Source: GWE2-42-39 sp034003625 (GTDB lineage Bacteria; Bacteroidota; Bacteroidia; Bacteroidales; Prolixibacteraceae). Taken from it: 64,000 nucleotides of DNA. The notes under the pieces are model-generated. The model saw only the letters and a list, made by a program, of their open reading frames with translations, ran no database searches and was not told the origin of the DNA. Made by a program: the position numbers and the translations under genes. Location of the stretch: contig JAVEYG010000015.1 in NCBI GenBank assembly GCA_034003625.1, positions 1 to 64,000 of the forward strand, given 5' to 3'. Below are positions 17,630 through 26,225 of this stretch, one piece after another; within the stretch, counting starts at the first letter, position 1; each line of letters begins with the position of its first letter.

Positions 17630-19308
17630 TGAGTGAATTGTACAGCTATCATGTTTTCATGTTTCCGTTTCAATGGCAGTTTGTTGGCAAGGAAATGAAA
17701 AACAAAACCCTGGAGGAACGAACACATCTGAAAGATCTTGTAGGCCTTTTTAATGATTTAAACTGGAAAAGATATTCTTACGATACCTCCAAGGTGTTGA
17801 ATTACAATGAATACAACTATTTTTATAGTATGGTTCGTGAAATATTGTTTGATGAAGGGAAGAAAGATCTTGATAAAACTATCATCGCTAATTTATCATA
17901 CAATATTGAGCCGGATATTTATACCTATAATATTACAGTTAGTAAATACAAAGCAGACCCAAAGCAATATGTTTTATACATCGACTCTATTATACTGCAT
18001 CTTTACGCCACTGGTGTGGGCGTACTTTCCTTTCACCTCAATAACCGACTTGATAACCAGAAAGATACTGATAGCATTCTCGACATTAATCAGGCAGGGA
18101 GAAGGCTGTATCCACCATTTTTTGGTATTGATTTTGGTCTGATTGGCAAACAAGATCAGTATAATAGCGCTGATTTCTCATATGGGCTTGACATAGTTAA
18201 AACAAAAGAACTCCCTCAATCTGTTTCAGCAATCAGCGACATAAATTTTGAAGATTTCGGGGCATTTCGAGATCCAGAGTACTTTGCAGCAAACCCATTT
18301 CAGTTACCCAAACATCTTGCTTTTCTGTTCGATGGCGTTCCAATAACTATTGATAAAAAAGATTTTAAGGGTACCACTAAAAAGGTTTTTTTAACGCCAC
18401 TCCTTGATGATCGGATGTATGTTGTTTGCTGGTATGGTAATGACAAAAAAAGCGAAGAACTTAAATTAAGAATGCAAAAACCAAATGATACTTCTCAACT
18501 GGCTGATGAAACCGATGAATGGTGGTACAAGTATATTTTCAACGATCAGTCATGCACCTGCCAGAATGAACAAATGCGTCATGAATTGATAAAAAAGCAC
18601 ACCTATAAACGTTGGAGCGATTACGGAACTTTATATGGGATTAACCGCTATTCATTTGTTTGTCTTACCGGTACGATTGATAGCCTAAAAGACAATGGAG
18701 CTGCTTTTATTGTGAACCACATTCAAACCATGTATTATAAAATGGCAGAACTTTGTTTGGTTCAACGAGCCTGTATACTGAGGTTCTCCGATGAGATTGC
18801 CGGTATTTCAGCTATGGATGACCGAAAAAAACTTACAATAACAGAAAGGGTTAGCAGTCTTTATAAACAGTACCTGCGATTTGTGAATAAAATTTATTTT
18901 CGGGAGATCACTGCTCAGGAGCAGGGTATAGAAATGTACCAGATGATGCAGGACTGCATGAAAATTGAGAACAATGTGCAAGCGTTAGATCGAGAGATAC
19001 AGGAGCTTCATGATTATGTTTCTCTCAAACAGGAGCAGGCACAGAACAGGAACATTGCTTTATTGACAATTATCGGGGCAATTTTCATTTTACCATCTTT
19101 TATCGCAAGCTTTTTTGGAATGAATATTTTTCCACAACCAAATGAAATAAATTATGGTCGTATTTGGTTGTTTATGGTCCCTTTTGTAATAAGCCCTTTG
19201 GTATGTCTGCTATTTGTAAGTAACAAACGGAAACGCTGGACAATTGGTATTATACTATACTCATTGCTTGTTGTCCTTCTCATACTGATGCTTGTATTTG
19301 TGTTTTAA
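17629..19308 (+). CDS. corA: CorA-family membrane effector of the type III-B CRISPR system
   Basis: The 559-aa protein has a large soluble N-terminal part (about 1-390), a long helical stretch (about 390-470) and C-terminal membrane helices carrying the CorA pore signature GMN at residues 497-499, inside FFGMNIF. A helix lies before GMN (about 475-495) and another after it (about 512-530). A further hydrophobic stretch (about 539-559) ends the protein, beyond the two helices of canonical CorA. Family knowledge: CorA-like proteins in Cmr loci are membrane effectors activated by SAM-AMP. Overlap with the NrN-like gene and co-direction with cmr1-6 place it in that role rather than in magnesium uptake. 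Pore opening and the ligand are inferred. Confidence 0.85.
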   Translation: MSELYSYHVFMFPFQWQFVGKEMKNKTLEERTHLKDLVGLFNDLNWKRYSYDTSKVLNYNEYNYFYSMVREILFDEGKKDLDKTIIANLSYNIEPDIYTYNITVSKYKADPKQYVLYIDSIILHLYATGVGVLSFHLNNRLDNQKDTDSILDINQAGRRLYPPFFGIDFGLIGKQDQYNSADFSYGLDIVKTKELPQSVSAISDINFEDFGAFRDPEYFAANPFQLPKHLAFLFDGVPITIDKKDFKGTTKKVFLTPLLDDRMYVVCWYGNDKKSEELKLRMQKPNDTSQLADETDEWWYKYIFNDQSCTCQNEQMRHELIKKHTYKRWSDYGTLYGINRYSFVCLTGTIDSLKDNGAAFIVNHIQTMYYKMAELCLVQRACILRFSDEIAGISAMDDRKKLTITERVSSLYKQYLRFVNKIYFREITAQEQGIEMYQMMQDCMKIENNVQALDREIQELHDYVSLKQEQAQNRNIALLTIIGAIFILPSFIASFFGMNIFPQPNEINYGRIWLFMVPFVISPLVCLLFVSNKRKRWTIGIILYSLLVVLLILMLVFVF

Positions 19309-19339
19309 AATCAGAACTTAACGATAAAAAGAAATAATA

Positions 19340-19849
19340 ATGAAAACAATCCGGATTATTTTAATTTTTCTAATGATTTTTCTGCCTTTTATTGAATGGT
19401 GGTCTGTGCTTTTATTTTGCCCTTCTTTAAACATCAAGCAATTGCATCCTATTTTCATGTTCATGGGTATCGGGCAGGTGTTATTACTGTTTGGTTTTGT
19501 CATTTTCTTGTTTTTCGACAGGTGGTGCGAATTTCAATTGGCTTTAAGAAAGGAAGAAGCTTTAAAATATGAAAAGGAAATGGAGTTTAAAAAACGAAAT
19601 ATCCAGGCACAGCTTGATGATGCTGAAAAGCGCAGGGTGCATGAAGCCAGAAAGCAACCCGATAGGGAAATTGTATCCATAATTCACGCATCCAAATTAA
19701 CAACCAAAAAAACTTCTGAAGTTCCACAAGAAATTAATTCAAAAGTAATCGCGAAAGAAACGTCTGAATCAGAGAGAATTGATCAGAAATTTTTTGATAA
19801 GGCAATTGAGAAATTAAATGAAATAACCAACGCGAACAATCAAAAATAA
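19340..19849 (+). CDS. Membrane/coiled-coil protein of unknown function inside the CRISPR operon
   Basis: The 169-aa product has two N-terminal hydrophobic segments (about residues 5-27 and 42-62) joined by a short loop, then a long charged helical region with heptad-like character (about 66-110) rich in Glu, Lys and Arg, and a polar low-complexity tail to the end (about 110-169). I recognise no family and no catalytic motif. It lies 31 bp after corA and 4 bp before cmr1, so it is co-transcribed with both. It could be a membrane anchor or accessory subunit of the CorA effector, or a link between the Cmr complex and the membrane; both are inference. Confidence 0.75.
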   Translation: MKTIRIILIFLMIFLPFIEWWSVLLFCPSLNIKQLHPIFMFMGIGQVLLLFGFVIFLFFDRWCEFQLALRKEEALKYEKEMEFKKRNIQAQLDDAEKRRVHEARKQPDREIVSIIHASKLTTKKTSEVPQEINSKVIAKETSESERIDQKFFDKAIEKLNEITNANNQK

Positions 19850-19853
19850 AACG

Positions 19854-21185
19854 ATGTACAAACTCGAATTTACACTCAAACAACACACCCCGCTGATCCA
19901 CTTCCAGCACGACCAGGCCGGGGCCACCCTGCGAGCAAGCGAGGTGAAACCGAAGCTGGATAAGTTTATATTAAGTCAAAAAGGCTTGAAAAATGTTCCA
20001 GACTTCTGGTATTCAGATAAGGAGAAAGAATCATTAAATTATAAACTGAGATTCATGCCTGTTGACATCAAAAAGAAACACTATTACACGAGTAATCCGC
20101 CATCCCCTAATAATAAAGATCCAAAACATCGCCAGATTGTCGACAATGAGTTCAACGCTGAATATGTGGGACAAACTCAATATTTTGCCAATAATGAAAA
20201 CCTAAAAGATTTTGGAATTAAAGACAAAGAGGAAGTTAGACTTGGAACACTTTCTGATGTAATTCGCGGTGAGTTTTTTTGTTATAATCTTAGCCTGCTT
20301 GGGGACATAGAATCTATTCTTGTCAATTTTTTTCTTAGCTACAACTTTAGTTGCAGGAATTCTAAAGGTTTTGGGTGCTTTACAGTAATTAATATCAATG
20401 GAAATAAACAAGTTTTTCGCGAGCAGGATTTAGCTTCGCAATTTGATGTGGTATATAAAGTTGAACAGTTAATGAATAATTATAATGAGGCACTAAAAAC
20501 AATTTCTGATATATACAAATTACTAAAGTCGGGAAAAGGGCAAAGAGAACAGGGCGGATATAAGAAGTCTCTTTTATTCAGGTATTTCGTTTCTATGGCT
20601 AATCCGATAAGATGGGAAAAAAGAAAAATCAAACAAGGAATAAAATCAAAATATTTCAAATACAGAAAATCAGATGGAAACCTAACAGATATCGAGTTAA
20701 CGTACACTCATGAACCTTGCTACGAATTAGGGAATTTCAAAAATTGGAACGACCTTCCCAAACCATACAGTTATAAATACATTAGGGCACTTCTTGGTCT
20801 GGCAGAAAGCTATGAGTTTCTTGCTGATGAGATTGAAAGTGAAAAATTTGAGTATTACATAAAAGTAAAATCAAACAATGGGATTGAACGTTTTAAGTCA
20901 CCTATAACGTTCAAATATATTAATGGCGTAATTTATATATGCTCAAACTCAGTTTCGCCAAAGATTTTGAATACAAAGACCAATCCTGTTTCGTTCAACT
21001 TTGACAAGCTTTTAAAACGAAATAACAAATTACAGGATAAGCCTTTTTTCATTACGACTGATTACCTGAAAAATCTTGAAACTCCCTCAGAATTTAATAT
21101 TGGTGATTTCCTTGACTTTGCATTCAAACGGGACACGGAAAAGATTGACGGAATAATTTCAATAAAAAACAACTTGATCCTATGA
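19854..21185 (+). CDS. cmr1: Type III-B CRISPR RAMP protein Cmr1
   Basis: The 443-aa protein opens with a RAMP strand and the Cmr1-type segment TPLIHFQHDQAGATLRASE, followed by a glycine/aromatic-rich RAMP loop (FSCRNSKGFGCFTV, about residues 163-176). It is the Cas7-like head subunit of the Cmr complex, near the 3' end of the crRNA. Its stop overlaps the cas10 start by 4 bp. The C-terminal 200 residues are AT-rich in DNA and poorly conserved to my eye. The assignment rests on the N-terminus plus gene order. Confidence 0.82.
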   Translation: MYKLEFTLKQHTPLIHFQHDQAGATLRASEVKPKLDKFILSQKGLKNVPDFWYSDKEKESLNYKLRFMPVDIKKKHYYTSNPPSPNNKDPKHRQIVDNEFNAEYVGQTQYFANNENLKDFGIKDKEEVRLGTLSDVIRGEFFCYNLSLLGDIESILVNFFLSYNFSCRNSKGFGCFTVININGNKQVFREQDLASQFDVVYKVEQLMNNYNEALKTISDIYKLLKSGKGQREQGGYKKSLLFRYFVSMANPIRWEKRKIKQGIKSKYFKYRKSDGNLTDIELTYTHEPCYELGNFKNWNDLPKPYSYKYIRALLGLAESYEFLADEIESEKFEYYIKVKSNNGIERFKSPITFKYINGVIYICSNSVSPKILNTKTNPVSFNFDKLLKRNNKLQDKPFFITTDYLKNLETPSEFNIGDFLDFAFKRDTEKIDGIISIKNNLIL

Positions 21186-22861
21186 ACACCTACATCGCCA
21201 TTACCATTGGACCCATATACAAAACGTTCCGGAATGTGCGCCGCACAAGGGAATTATGGGCTGCCAGCTTTTGTTTCTCGTACCTGATGAGAAACATTAA
21301 TGAACAACTCCGGGACAAAGGGATTAACGCTGAAGATTTTATCCTACCTTACTTTAAAAAAGGGGAAGAAACAGAACTTTTCTCATTAAAGGGTTACGGC
21401 TTGTTCCCCGACCGGCTGATTTTTAAATCGAAAGAGGGCGACCTTGACCTGCTAATGCAATCAATTGATAAAGCATTCGATATTTTGGCCGACAAGATAT
21501 CGGGTGTAATTGAAGCAAAAGATGTTGATCAGGTGCTTGCCTTCCTGAAAGGCTATTTCCAAATCAGTTACATCGAAAAAGCACTAACCGATGATGAATG
21601 TAAAAATGTAATACTCGGCCTTTCGCCTTACCTCGATTCGCTTGAACAGCAAAACAAATTCGTCTTGGAAGAAGCTAAACCCAATTACCTGTACAATTTT
21701 TTCGAAAAGGTAAATGACCGGAAAGATGACAAGGAAACTTTTCTGGATAAACATTTCGAAATTTCAGATATCAACAGGAATAAAAGAGTGGAATCGTTGA
21801 TCGAGATAAGTACCCGCGAATTGCGAAAAGCGGGAATAAACTATGTGGGCTTGGTAAACTCGTATTTATGGGAAAAGAAAGGTCAAAGCCAGAAGCAAGG
21901 CGAGGATAAGCCGGACAAGGCCACCGACACAGCTTTTCTTGACGCTTTAGTACAAAAATGTCGCAAAAAATATTCGGACGAGAAAAACCCTTTCCGGTCA
22001 TACCACAAGTACTATTGTATATTACAAGGCGATGGCGATAAAATCGGGACAACATTACAAGGCTTAAACACCGCTGATATGGTGAAGGATTTCTCCACTA
22101 AACTGATCAGCTGGGCCCGAAAAACCTACAAAGCAGTATATGACTATGGCGGAGTGCCTATTTACGTGGGGGGCGACGATTTGCTTTGTATCGTTCCTGT
22201 TGCAACCGGCAATGAGAATGTATTTGATCTTATCGGCAAAATTGATAAGGCATTTAAAAACGAATTTAAAGAGACAATCCCAACGCTATCATTTGGCCTT
22301 TCGATTACCTATTACAAATACCCTTTGGGCGAAGCCATCGACAAAGCATACCATCTCTTGAAGCAGGCCAAAGAAGCCGGTGGAAACCGGATTGCCGCCC
22401 AAATCATTAAACACAGCGGCAACGAAATGGTAACGGTTTTCGATAAAAGCGCAGATTTGTATAAGCAGACCTTGAGCGATTTCCTGGAGGTTTTAAATAA
22501 TAAAGATGCTTTAGGCAGCTCTATTACCTATAAATTAAGGGACAATGAGGCAGTAATCAAACAGATTGGATTAAAGCCCCGGCGCATAACTCATTTCATC
22601 AACCACTTAACCGGTTCGGAAGCTGAACTGTTTGACCGCTTAACCGATCCGCAGAAACAAACTAAAGAATTCAACAAACTTGAAGACAAAGAAAAATTCG
22701 TGCACCTGGTAAAAGAAACGGTTACACGGGTTTACCAACAAAAGGCCAACGAAATCATCGACCAAAACATGGACCAGATATCGGAAGCTGCCATGAAGGA
22801 GGTATATTCTATGTTGCGTATTGTAAAATTTGTAAAAGGACTCGACGATGACAAAGCTTAA
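21182..22861 (+). CDS. cas10: Type III-B CRISPR Cas10/Cmr2, cyclase-competent and lacking an HD domain
   Basis: The 559-aa protein is the large subunit of the Cmr complex. The palm active site is intact: GDGDKIG near residue 282 and YVGGDDLLCIV near residue 328, the GGDD motif that binds the metals for nucleotide messenger synthesis. No HD nuclease motif is visible in the N-terminal part, which begins directly with the Cmr2 fold, so target-DNA cutting is not expected. Family knowledge: in the CorA/NrN-linked B. fragilis system this subunit joins ATP to S-adenosylmethionine, giving SAM-AMP. The gene overlaps cmr1 by 4 bp and cmr3 by 14 bp. The messenger type here is inferred from neighbours. 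Confidence 0.92.
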   Translation: MNTYIAITIGPIYKTFRNVRRTRELWAASFCFSYLMRNINEQLRDKGINAEDFILPYFKKGEETELFSLKGYGLFPDRLIFKSKEGDLDLLMQSIDKAFDILADKISGVIEAKDVDQVLAFLKGYFQISYIEKALTDDECKNVILGLSPYLDSLEQQNKFVLEEAKPNYLYNFFEKVNDRKDDKETFLDKHFEISDINRNKRVESLIEISTRELRKAGINYVGLVNSYLWEKKGQSQKQGEDKPDKATDTAFLDALVQKCRKKYSDEKNPFRSYHKYYCILQGDGDKIGTTLQGLNTADMVKDFSTKLISWARKTYKAVYDYGGVPIYVGGDDLLCIVPVATGNENVFDLIGKIDKAFKNEFKETIPTLSFGLSITYYKYPLGEAIDKAYHLLKQAKEAGGNRIAAQIIKHSGNEMVTVFDKSADLYKQTLSDFLEVLNNKDALGSSITYKLRDNEAVIKQIGLKPRRITHFINHLTGSEAELFDRLTDPQKQTKEFNKLEDKEKFVHLVKETVTRVYQQKANEIIDQNMDQISEAAMKEVYSMLRIVKFVKGLDDDKA

Positions 22862-23963
22862 ATACTTAATTAAAATGATCCCGCTAAATACCTATTTCTT
22901 TGGCGGCGAAAAGACGTTTACTACTGCAAGTGGCGAAACCAATTATTTCGCACGGTCGAACCAATGGCCGCAACAAACCACCGTATTGGGATTGCTGCGA
23001 TATTTAATTGGCAAAACCTGCGGATTCGATCCTACTCAAATTGGCAAGCACAGTTTTATTGCCAATGCCGATGATAACGAGTTTGGTATAATTACAAATC
23101 TATCGCCTGTATTTTTGATTGATGCTGACGGTAATTATTTGCTCGAAGCCGGAACCGACCACCAAAAGAATAAGAAAACAGAGAAGGTGGAACGGTTTAA
23201 TTTAAAACCATCGGATAATGGACCTGTGAATTTTGGAGTTTATGATACAGCCTATAGGGGCGTTAGTGATGCTCCAAATTTGACCTTCGATTACAAAGAA
23301 TACTTGGTTTCTGCCTTGCGCAACAATGGTAACCCTGACTCCGATCTGGTTAATCCCGAAAAAGTATTTCACGAGCACCATCAGGTGGGGAATAAAAAAA
23401 ACTATTCGGGCGGCACTGACGAAGAAGCATTTTTCAAACAGATATTTTACCGTTTGGAAAAGAATTATGCTTTCGCGGTGATTGTAGAAACATCAGCGAA
23501 TTTGCCTTTTTCTGTCGAAATTGAGACCATGGGGGCCGACCAATCACTTTTTAGGGTTGAAGCTGAATTACTTAAAGATGAGGATACTGTATTTGATGAA
23601 ATTGAAAAGGAAAACCTTTCGGAAACAGGCTACCAACGCATTGTTTTATTGAGCGATGCTTATGTCGACTTCCCTGTAATCGAAAAATGCAACTTCGCTG
23701 TTTGCGAAACCAACGATTTCAGAAACATTGTTACCCATGCCATTGACAATGGAGATGCAAAAAAAACAAGGAATTTTCATCGAATGAAAGTGGAGCACAA
23801 GGAACCAGAGAAAGTGAATGATACGGCAACTAAATCTGTAAAATTTAATCTTTTACGTCGTGGTTCGGTGCTATTTCCCGACAATGTACAGGATTTAGTA
23901 CCACACCTCAACAACCCTGTTTTTAAAACTATCGGTTACAATTATTTTCAACTAACCAAATAA
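22848..23963 (+). CDS. cmr3: Type III-B CRISPR protein Cmr3
   Basis: The 371-aa protein starts with the Cmr3 pattern of a RAMP strand followed by PLNTYFFGGEKTF and SNQWPQQTTVLGLLRYLIG. This is the Cas5-like subunit that holds the 5' crRNA handle next to Cas10. It overlaps cas10 by 14 bp, consistent with coupled translation, and is 11 bp before cmr4. Size and order are normal for the family. Confidence 0.87.
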   Translation: MTKLKYLIKMIPLNTYFFGGEKTFTTASGETNYFARSNQWPQQTTVLGLLRYLIGKTCGFDPTQIGKHSFIANADDNEFGIITNLSPVFLIDADGNYLLEAGTDHQKNKKTEKVERFNLKPSDNGPVNFGVYDTAYRGVSDAPNLTFDYKEYLVSALRNNGNPDSDLVNPEKVFHEHHQVGNKKNYSGGTDEEAFFKQIFYRLEKNYAFAVIVETSANLPFSVEIETMGADQSLFRVEAELLKDEDTVFDEIEKENLSETGYQRIVLLSDAYVDFPVIEKCNFAVCETNDFRNIVTHAIDNGDAKKTRNFHRMKVEHKEPEKVNDTATKSVKFNLLRRGSVLFPDNVQDLVPHLNNPVFKTIGYNYFQLTK

Positions 23964-23974
23964 AAATCATTAAT

Positions 23975-24838
23975 ATGAAACCAGAATTATACATTATCGA
24001 ATGCAAAAGCAACCTGCACGTAGGTAGCGGCGACAGTAACTACGGTGTGATAGACAAATTAATCCAACGCGATACAACCGACCAATTGCCCTGTATTTAC
24101 TCATCGAGCCTTAAAGGCGCTTTCTGTGAGTATTTTGAGGAAGTTATCGAAAAGGACAAAGAAAAAGGAAAGAAAGAACTTTCGGACCTTATTTTCGGAG
24201 GCGGGGATAATAAAAAATCAAGTAAACTTTCTAAGGGATCGCACATCTTCCACCAGGCTTTTCTGCTGTCAATACCGTTGCGGTCGAACCGGAGAACACA
24301 TTACAATTCGATAGCCCCAATGATGGCAGGCCAGTTGCTCGAAATGTCCAAACTTTTTACCTATGAGCTTCCCGATAATTTGAAAAAGGAACTTGAATTT
24401 GTGAAAGCGCTTCAACCTAAAGACGGCAAACCAATCGTATTTGAAAATAAGAAAGATCTGGAAATTGAAGATTTCGTTGAGGAGGATTTTGTTGTTGTTG
24501 ATGCTATTGTAACACCGCTTCCTAAGCTTAAAGAAATCATCGGCGACGAGGTGATTATTTTAAGTGACAGCGATATGAAGCGCTTGACCAACGATTACCA
24601 CCTCCCCATCATTGCCCGGAACAAACTGGAAAATGGAAAAAGCCAAAACCTTTGGTACGAACAGGTACTCCCACGGAAAAGTGTTTTTACTGCATTTGTG
24701 GTAAATGGTAGCAAAGATCAGACGAAAGATGACTTCAAAGCCAACGTTGAAGGTAAAACCGTTCAGATTGGTGGCGACTCGTCAGTAGGATACGGCTATT
24801 GCCATGTTTATTCATTACCTAAAACTGTTCAGCCATGA
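23975..24838 (+). CDS. cmr4: Type III-B CRISPR backbone protein Cmr4 (target RNA nuclease)
   Basis: The 287-aa Cas7-type RAMP has the N-terminal LHVGSGDSNYGVIDKLIQRD block, in which Asp27 fits the catalytic residue that cuts target RNA at 6-nt steps. The SSLKGAF segment follows, and a C-terminal glycine-rich loop GGDSSVGYGY completes the fold. Several copies form the backbone along the crRNA. It overlaps cmr5 by 4 bp. The catalytic Asp is preserved, so RNA slicing is expected. Confidence 0.92.
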   Translation: MKPELYIIECKSNLHVGSGDSNYGVIDKLIQRDTTDQLPCIYSSSLKGAFCEYFEEVIEKDKEKGKKELSDLIFGGGDNKKSSKLSKGSHIFHQAFLLSIPLRSNRRTHYNSIAPMMAGQLLEMSKLFTYELPDNLKKELEFVKALQPKDGKPIVFENKKDLEIEDFVEEDFVVVDAIVTPLPKLKEIIGDEVIILSDSDMKRLTNDYHLPIIARNKLENGKSQNLWYEQVLPRKSVFTAFVVNGSKDQTKDDFKANVEGKTVQIGGDSSVGYGYCHVYSLPKTVQP

Positions 24839-25245
24839 CACACCGTAGCCAAATAGATGCTTTGCTGAAAAGCGCAGATGAAGCATTAATAAAAACAAAG
24901 ATTGTTGAAAACGGGGTAGTCAATGATGGCTACGATAGCGCGATTGCTGCCTTTGGGCCCATTGTTACCCTTAGCGGCCTGATGCCTGCCATGGCTTTTT
25001 ATTGTGCAACAGGTAAAGACGATAAACGAAAAACCGATAAAAGCAAAGTTATTACGGCTATTGCCCTGACCCTTTTATCGAAATACAACAAAAACGACGA
25101 AAAGGCTTTGTTCTCTTTTTGTCTGGAAAACGACAACAATAGAAGTATCTCTGCAAGGCTAAGGGACGACATTGTAAATGCCTCCATTGCATTAAAAATT
25201 ATGGTACGAACCTATAAAATTCCTGAAGGCGATGGACAAGAATAG
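24835..25245 (+). CDS. cmr5: Type III-B CRISPR small subunit Cmr5
   Basis: The 136-aa, mostly helical protein fits Cmr5 (Cas11) in size, position between cmr4 and cmr6, and general helix pattern (AIAALTLLSKYNKNDEKALF and similar). It stacks along the backbone and helps bind target RNA. It overlaps cmr4 by 4 bp and cmr6 by 14 bp. Sequence signatures of Cmr5 are weak, so gene order carries much of the call. Confidence 0.8.
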   Translation: MTHRSQIDALLKSADEALIKTKIVENGVVNDGYDSAIAAFGPIVTLSGLMPAMAFYCATGKDDKRKTDKSKVITAIALTLLSKYNKNDEKALFSFCLENDNNRSISARLRDDIVNASIALKIMVRTYKIPEGDGQE

Positions 25246-26152
25246 AAAGATCAGAAGTTTGTCGGATTTGGGAGCTGCTTTCGGAATCCAGGCAAGAAAC
25301 ATGGATAGTCTCGGAAACACTACCAGAATGACATCGAAAACCTTGAATACAACTTGTACTCCAAATATGGGATGGTTGTTTTACAAAGACTATTTCAGAA
25401 ATGTGAGATTCGATTATGTGTTGGATGACGACCAAAAGCAAATTAAAGCAGAGAATGCCAGGATCATTAAAGAAAAAAACCGCAAACTCATTGAAAAAAC
25501 GAAGCTGGTTGTGATTAATGACGGTCTCGGTATTCCCGATCAAAAAATAGAAGTGCAAGTCTGTTATCCCGGGCTTATTACAGGGACAGGTATTACCCAC
25601 GAAGCAGGGATTGAAGGGGAATTTAAACTTGGACTTCATTTCGATTATACGTATGGAATGCCAGTTATTCATGGTTCATCGGTAAAAGGCTTGCTTCGGA
25701 GTGTTTTCCCAAAAGGAATAAAAGATAAATATGCCAAAGCAAAGCTCGATTACCTTATTAAACTCTTAAACGACAAATTCTCATTGGTCGCCGATCAGAA
25801 GATGATAAAACAAATTGAAGATGAAATCTTTGAGGGCAAGAAAAGCAATGGGACACGTATTGATATTTATCATCGGGATATTTTCTTCGATGCCATTGTC
25901 GTTAAGCCCGATTATCAAGGAAGAATTGTTGAAAGTGATGCAATTACCCCTCATAATAAGAATCCGTTAAAGAACCCTGTCCCAATACCTTTTCTAAAGA
26001 TAAGCCCCGGATGTACCATACAGTTCCGCTTTGACTTAAAGAAAGGTGAAGTATTGGATATCCATCAGAAATGGGAATTCTTCCAGGAAATCCTCAAAAC
26101 CCTCGGTATTGGCGCCAAAACCAATGTTGGTTACGGGCAATTTGAACCCTAA
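25232..26152 (+). CDS. cmr6: Type III-B CRISPR RAMP protein Cmr6
   Basis: The 306-aa protein has the Cmr6 core GEFKLGLHFDYTYGMPVIHGSSVKGLLR (given in parts around residues 128-155) and a C-terminal glycine-rich RAMP loop GIGAKTNVGYGQFEP. It caps the Cmr backbone near the 3' end of the crRNA together with Cmr1. An N-terminal extension of about 80 residues precedes the RAMP fold. It ends the operon that starts at 16802 and is followed by a GC hairpin at 26169. Confidence 0.87.
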   Translation: MDKNRKIRSLSDLGAAFGIQARNMDSLGNTTRMTSKTLNTTCTPNMGWLFYKDYFRNVRFDYVLDDDQKQIKAENARIIKEKNRKLIEKTKLVVINDGLGIPDQKIEVQVCYPGLITGTGITHEAGIEGEFKLGLHFDYTYGMPVIHGSSVKGLLRSVFPKGIKDKYAKAKLDYLIKLLNDKFSLVADQKMIKQIEDEIFEGKKSNGTRIDIYHRDIFFDAIVVKPDYQGRIVESDAITPHNKNPLKNPVPIPFLKISPGCTIQFRFDLKKGEVLDIHQKWEFFQEILKTLGIGAKTNVGYGQFEP

Positions 26153-26168
26153 AATAACACAATAAAAA

Positions 26169-26191
26169 CCCCCCGCTTCCCGGGGCGGGGG
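26169..26191. terminator. GC-rich hairpin after cmr6
   Basis: CCCCCGC and GCGGGGG form a strong 7-bp stem with an 8-nt loop. The T tract lies on the minus-strand side (AATAAAAA on plus), so as a classic terminator it would work for minus-strand transcription. On the plus strand it may instead slow or protect the end of the cmr transcript, or lower read-through into the next gene. Confidence 0.4.
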
Positions 26192-26225
26192 ATCAGCTAA
26201 CATGTATAATTTTAATTTTTTACTT

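Noticed and set aside
17629..19308. Housekeeping magnesium transporter CorA
   Set aside because: The GMN motif fits, but the protein is larger, overlaps the DHH gene and is inside the cmr operon, which is the known setting of the CRISPR effector type.
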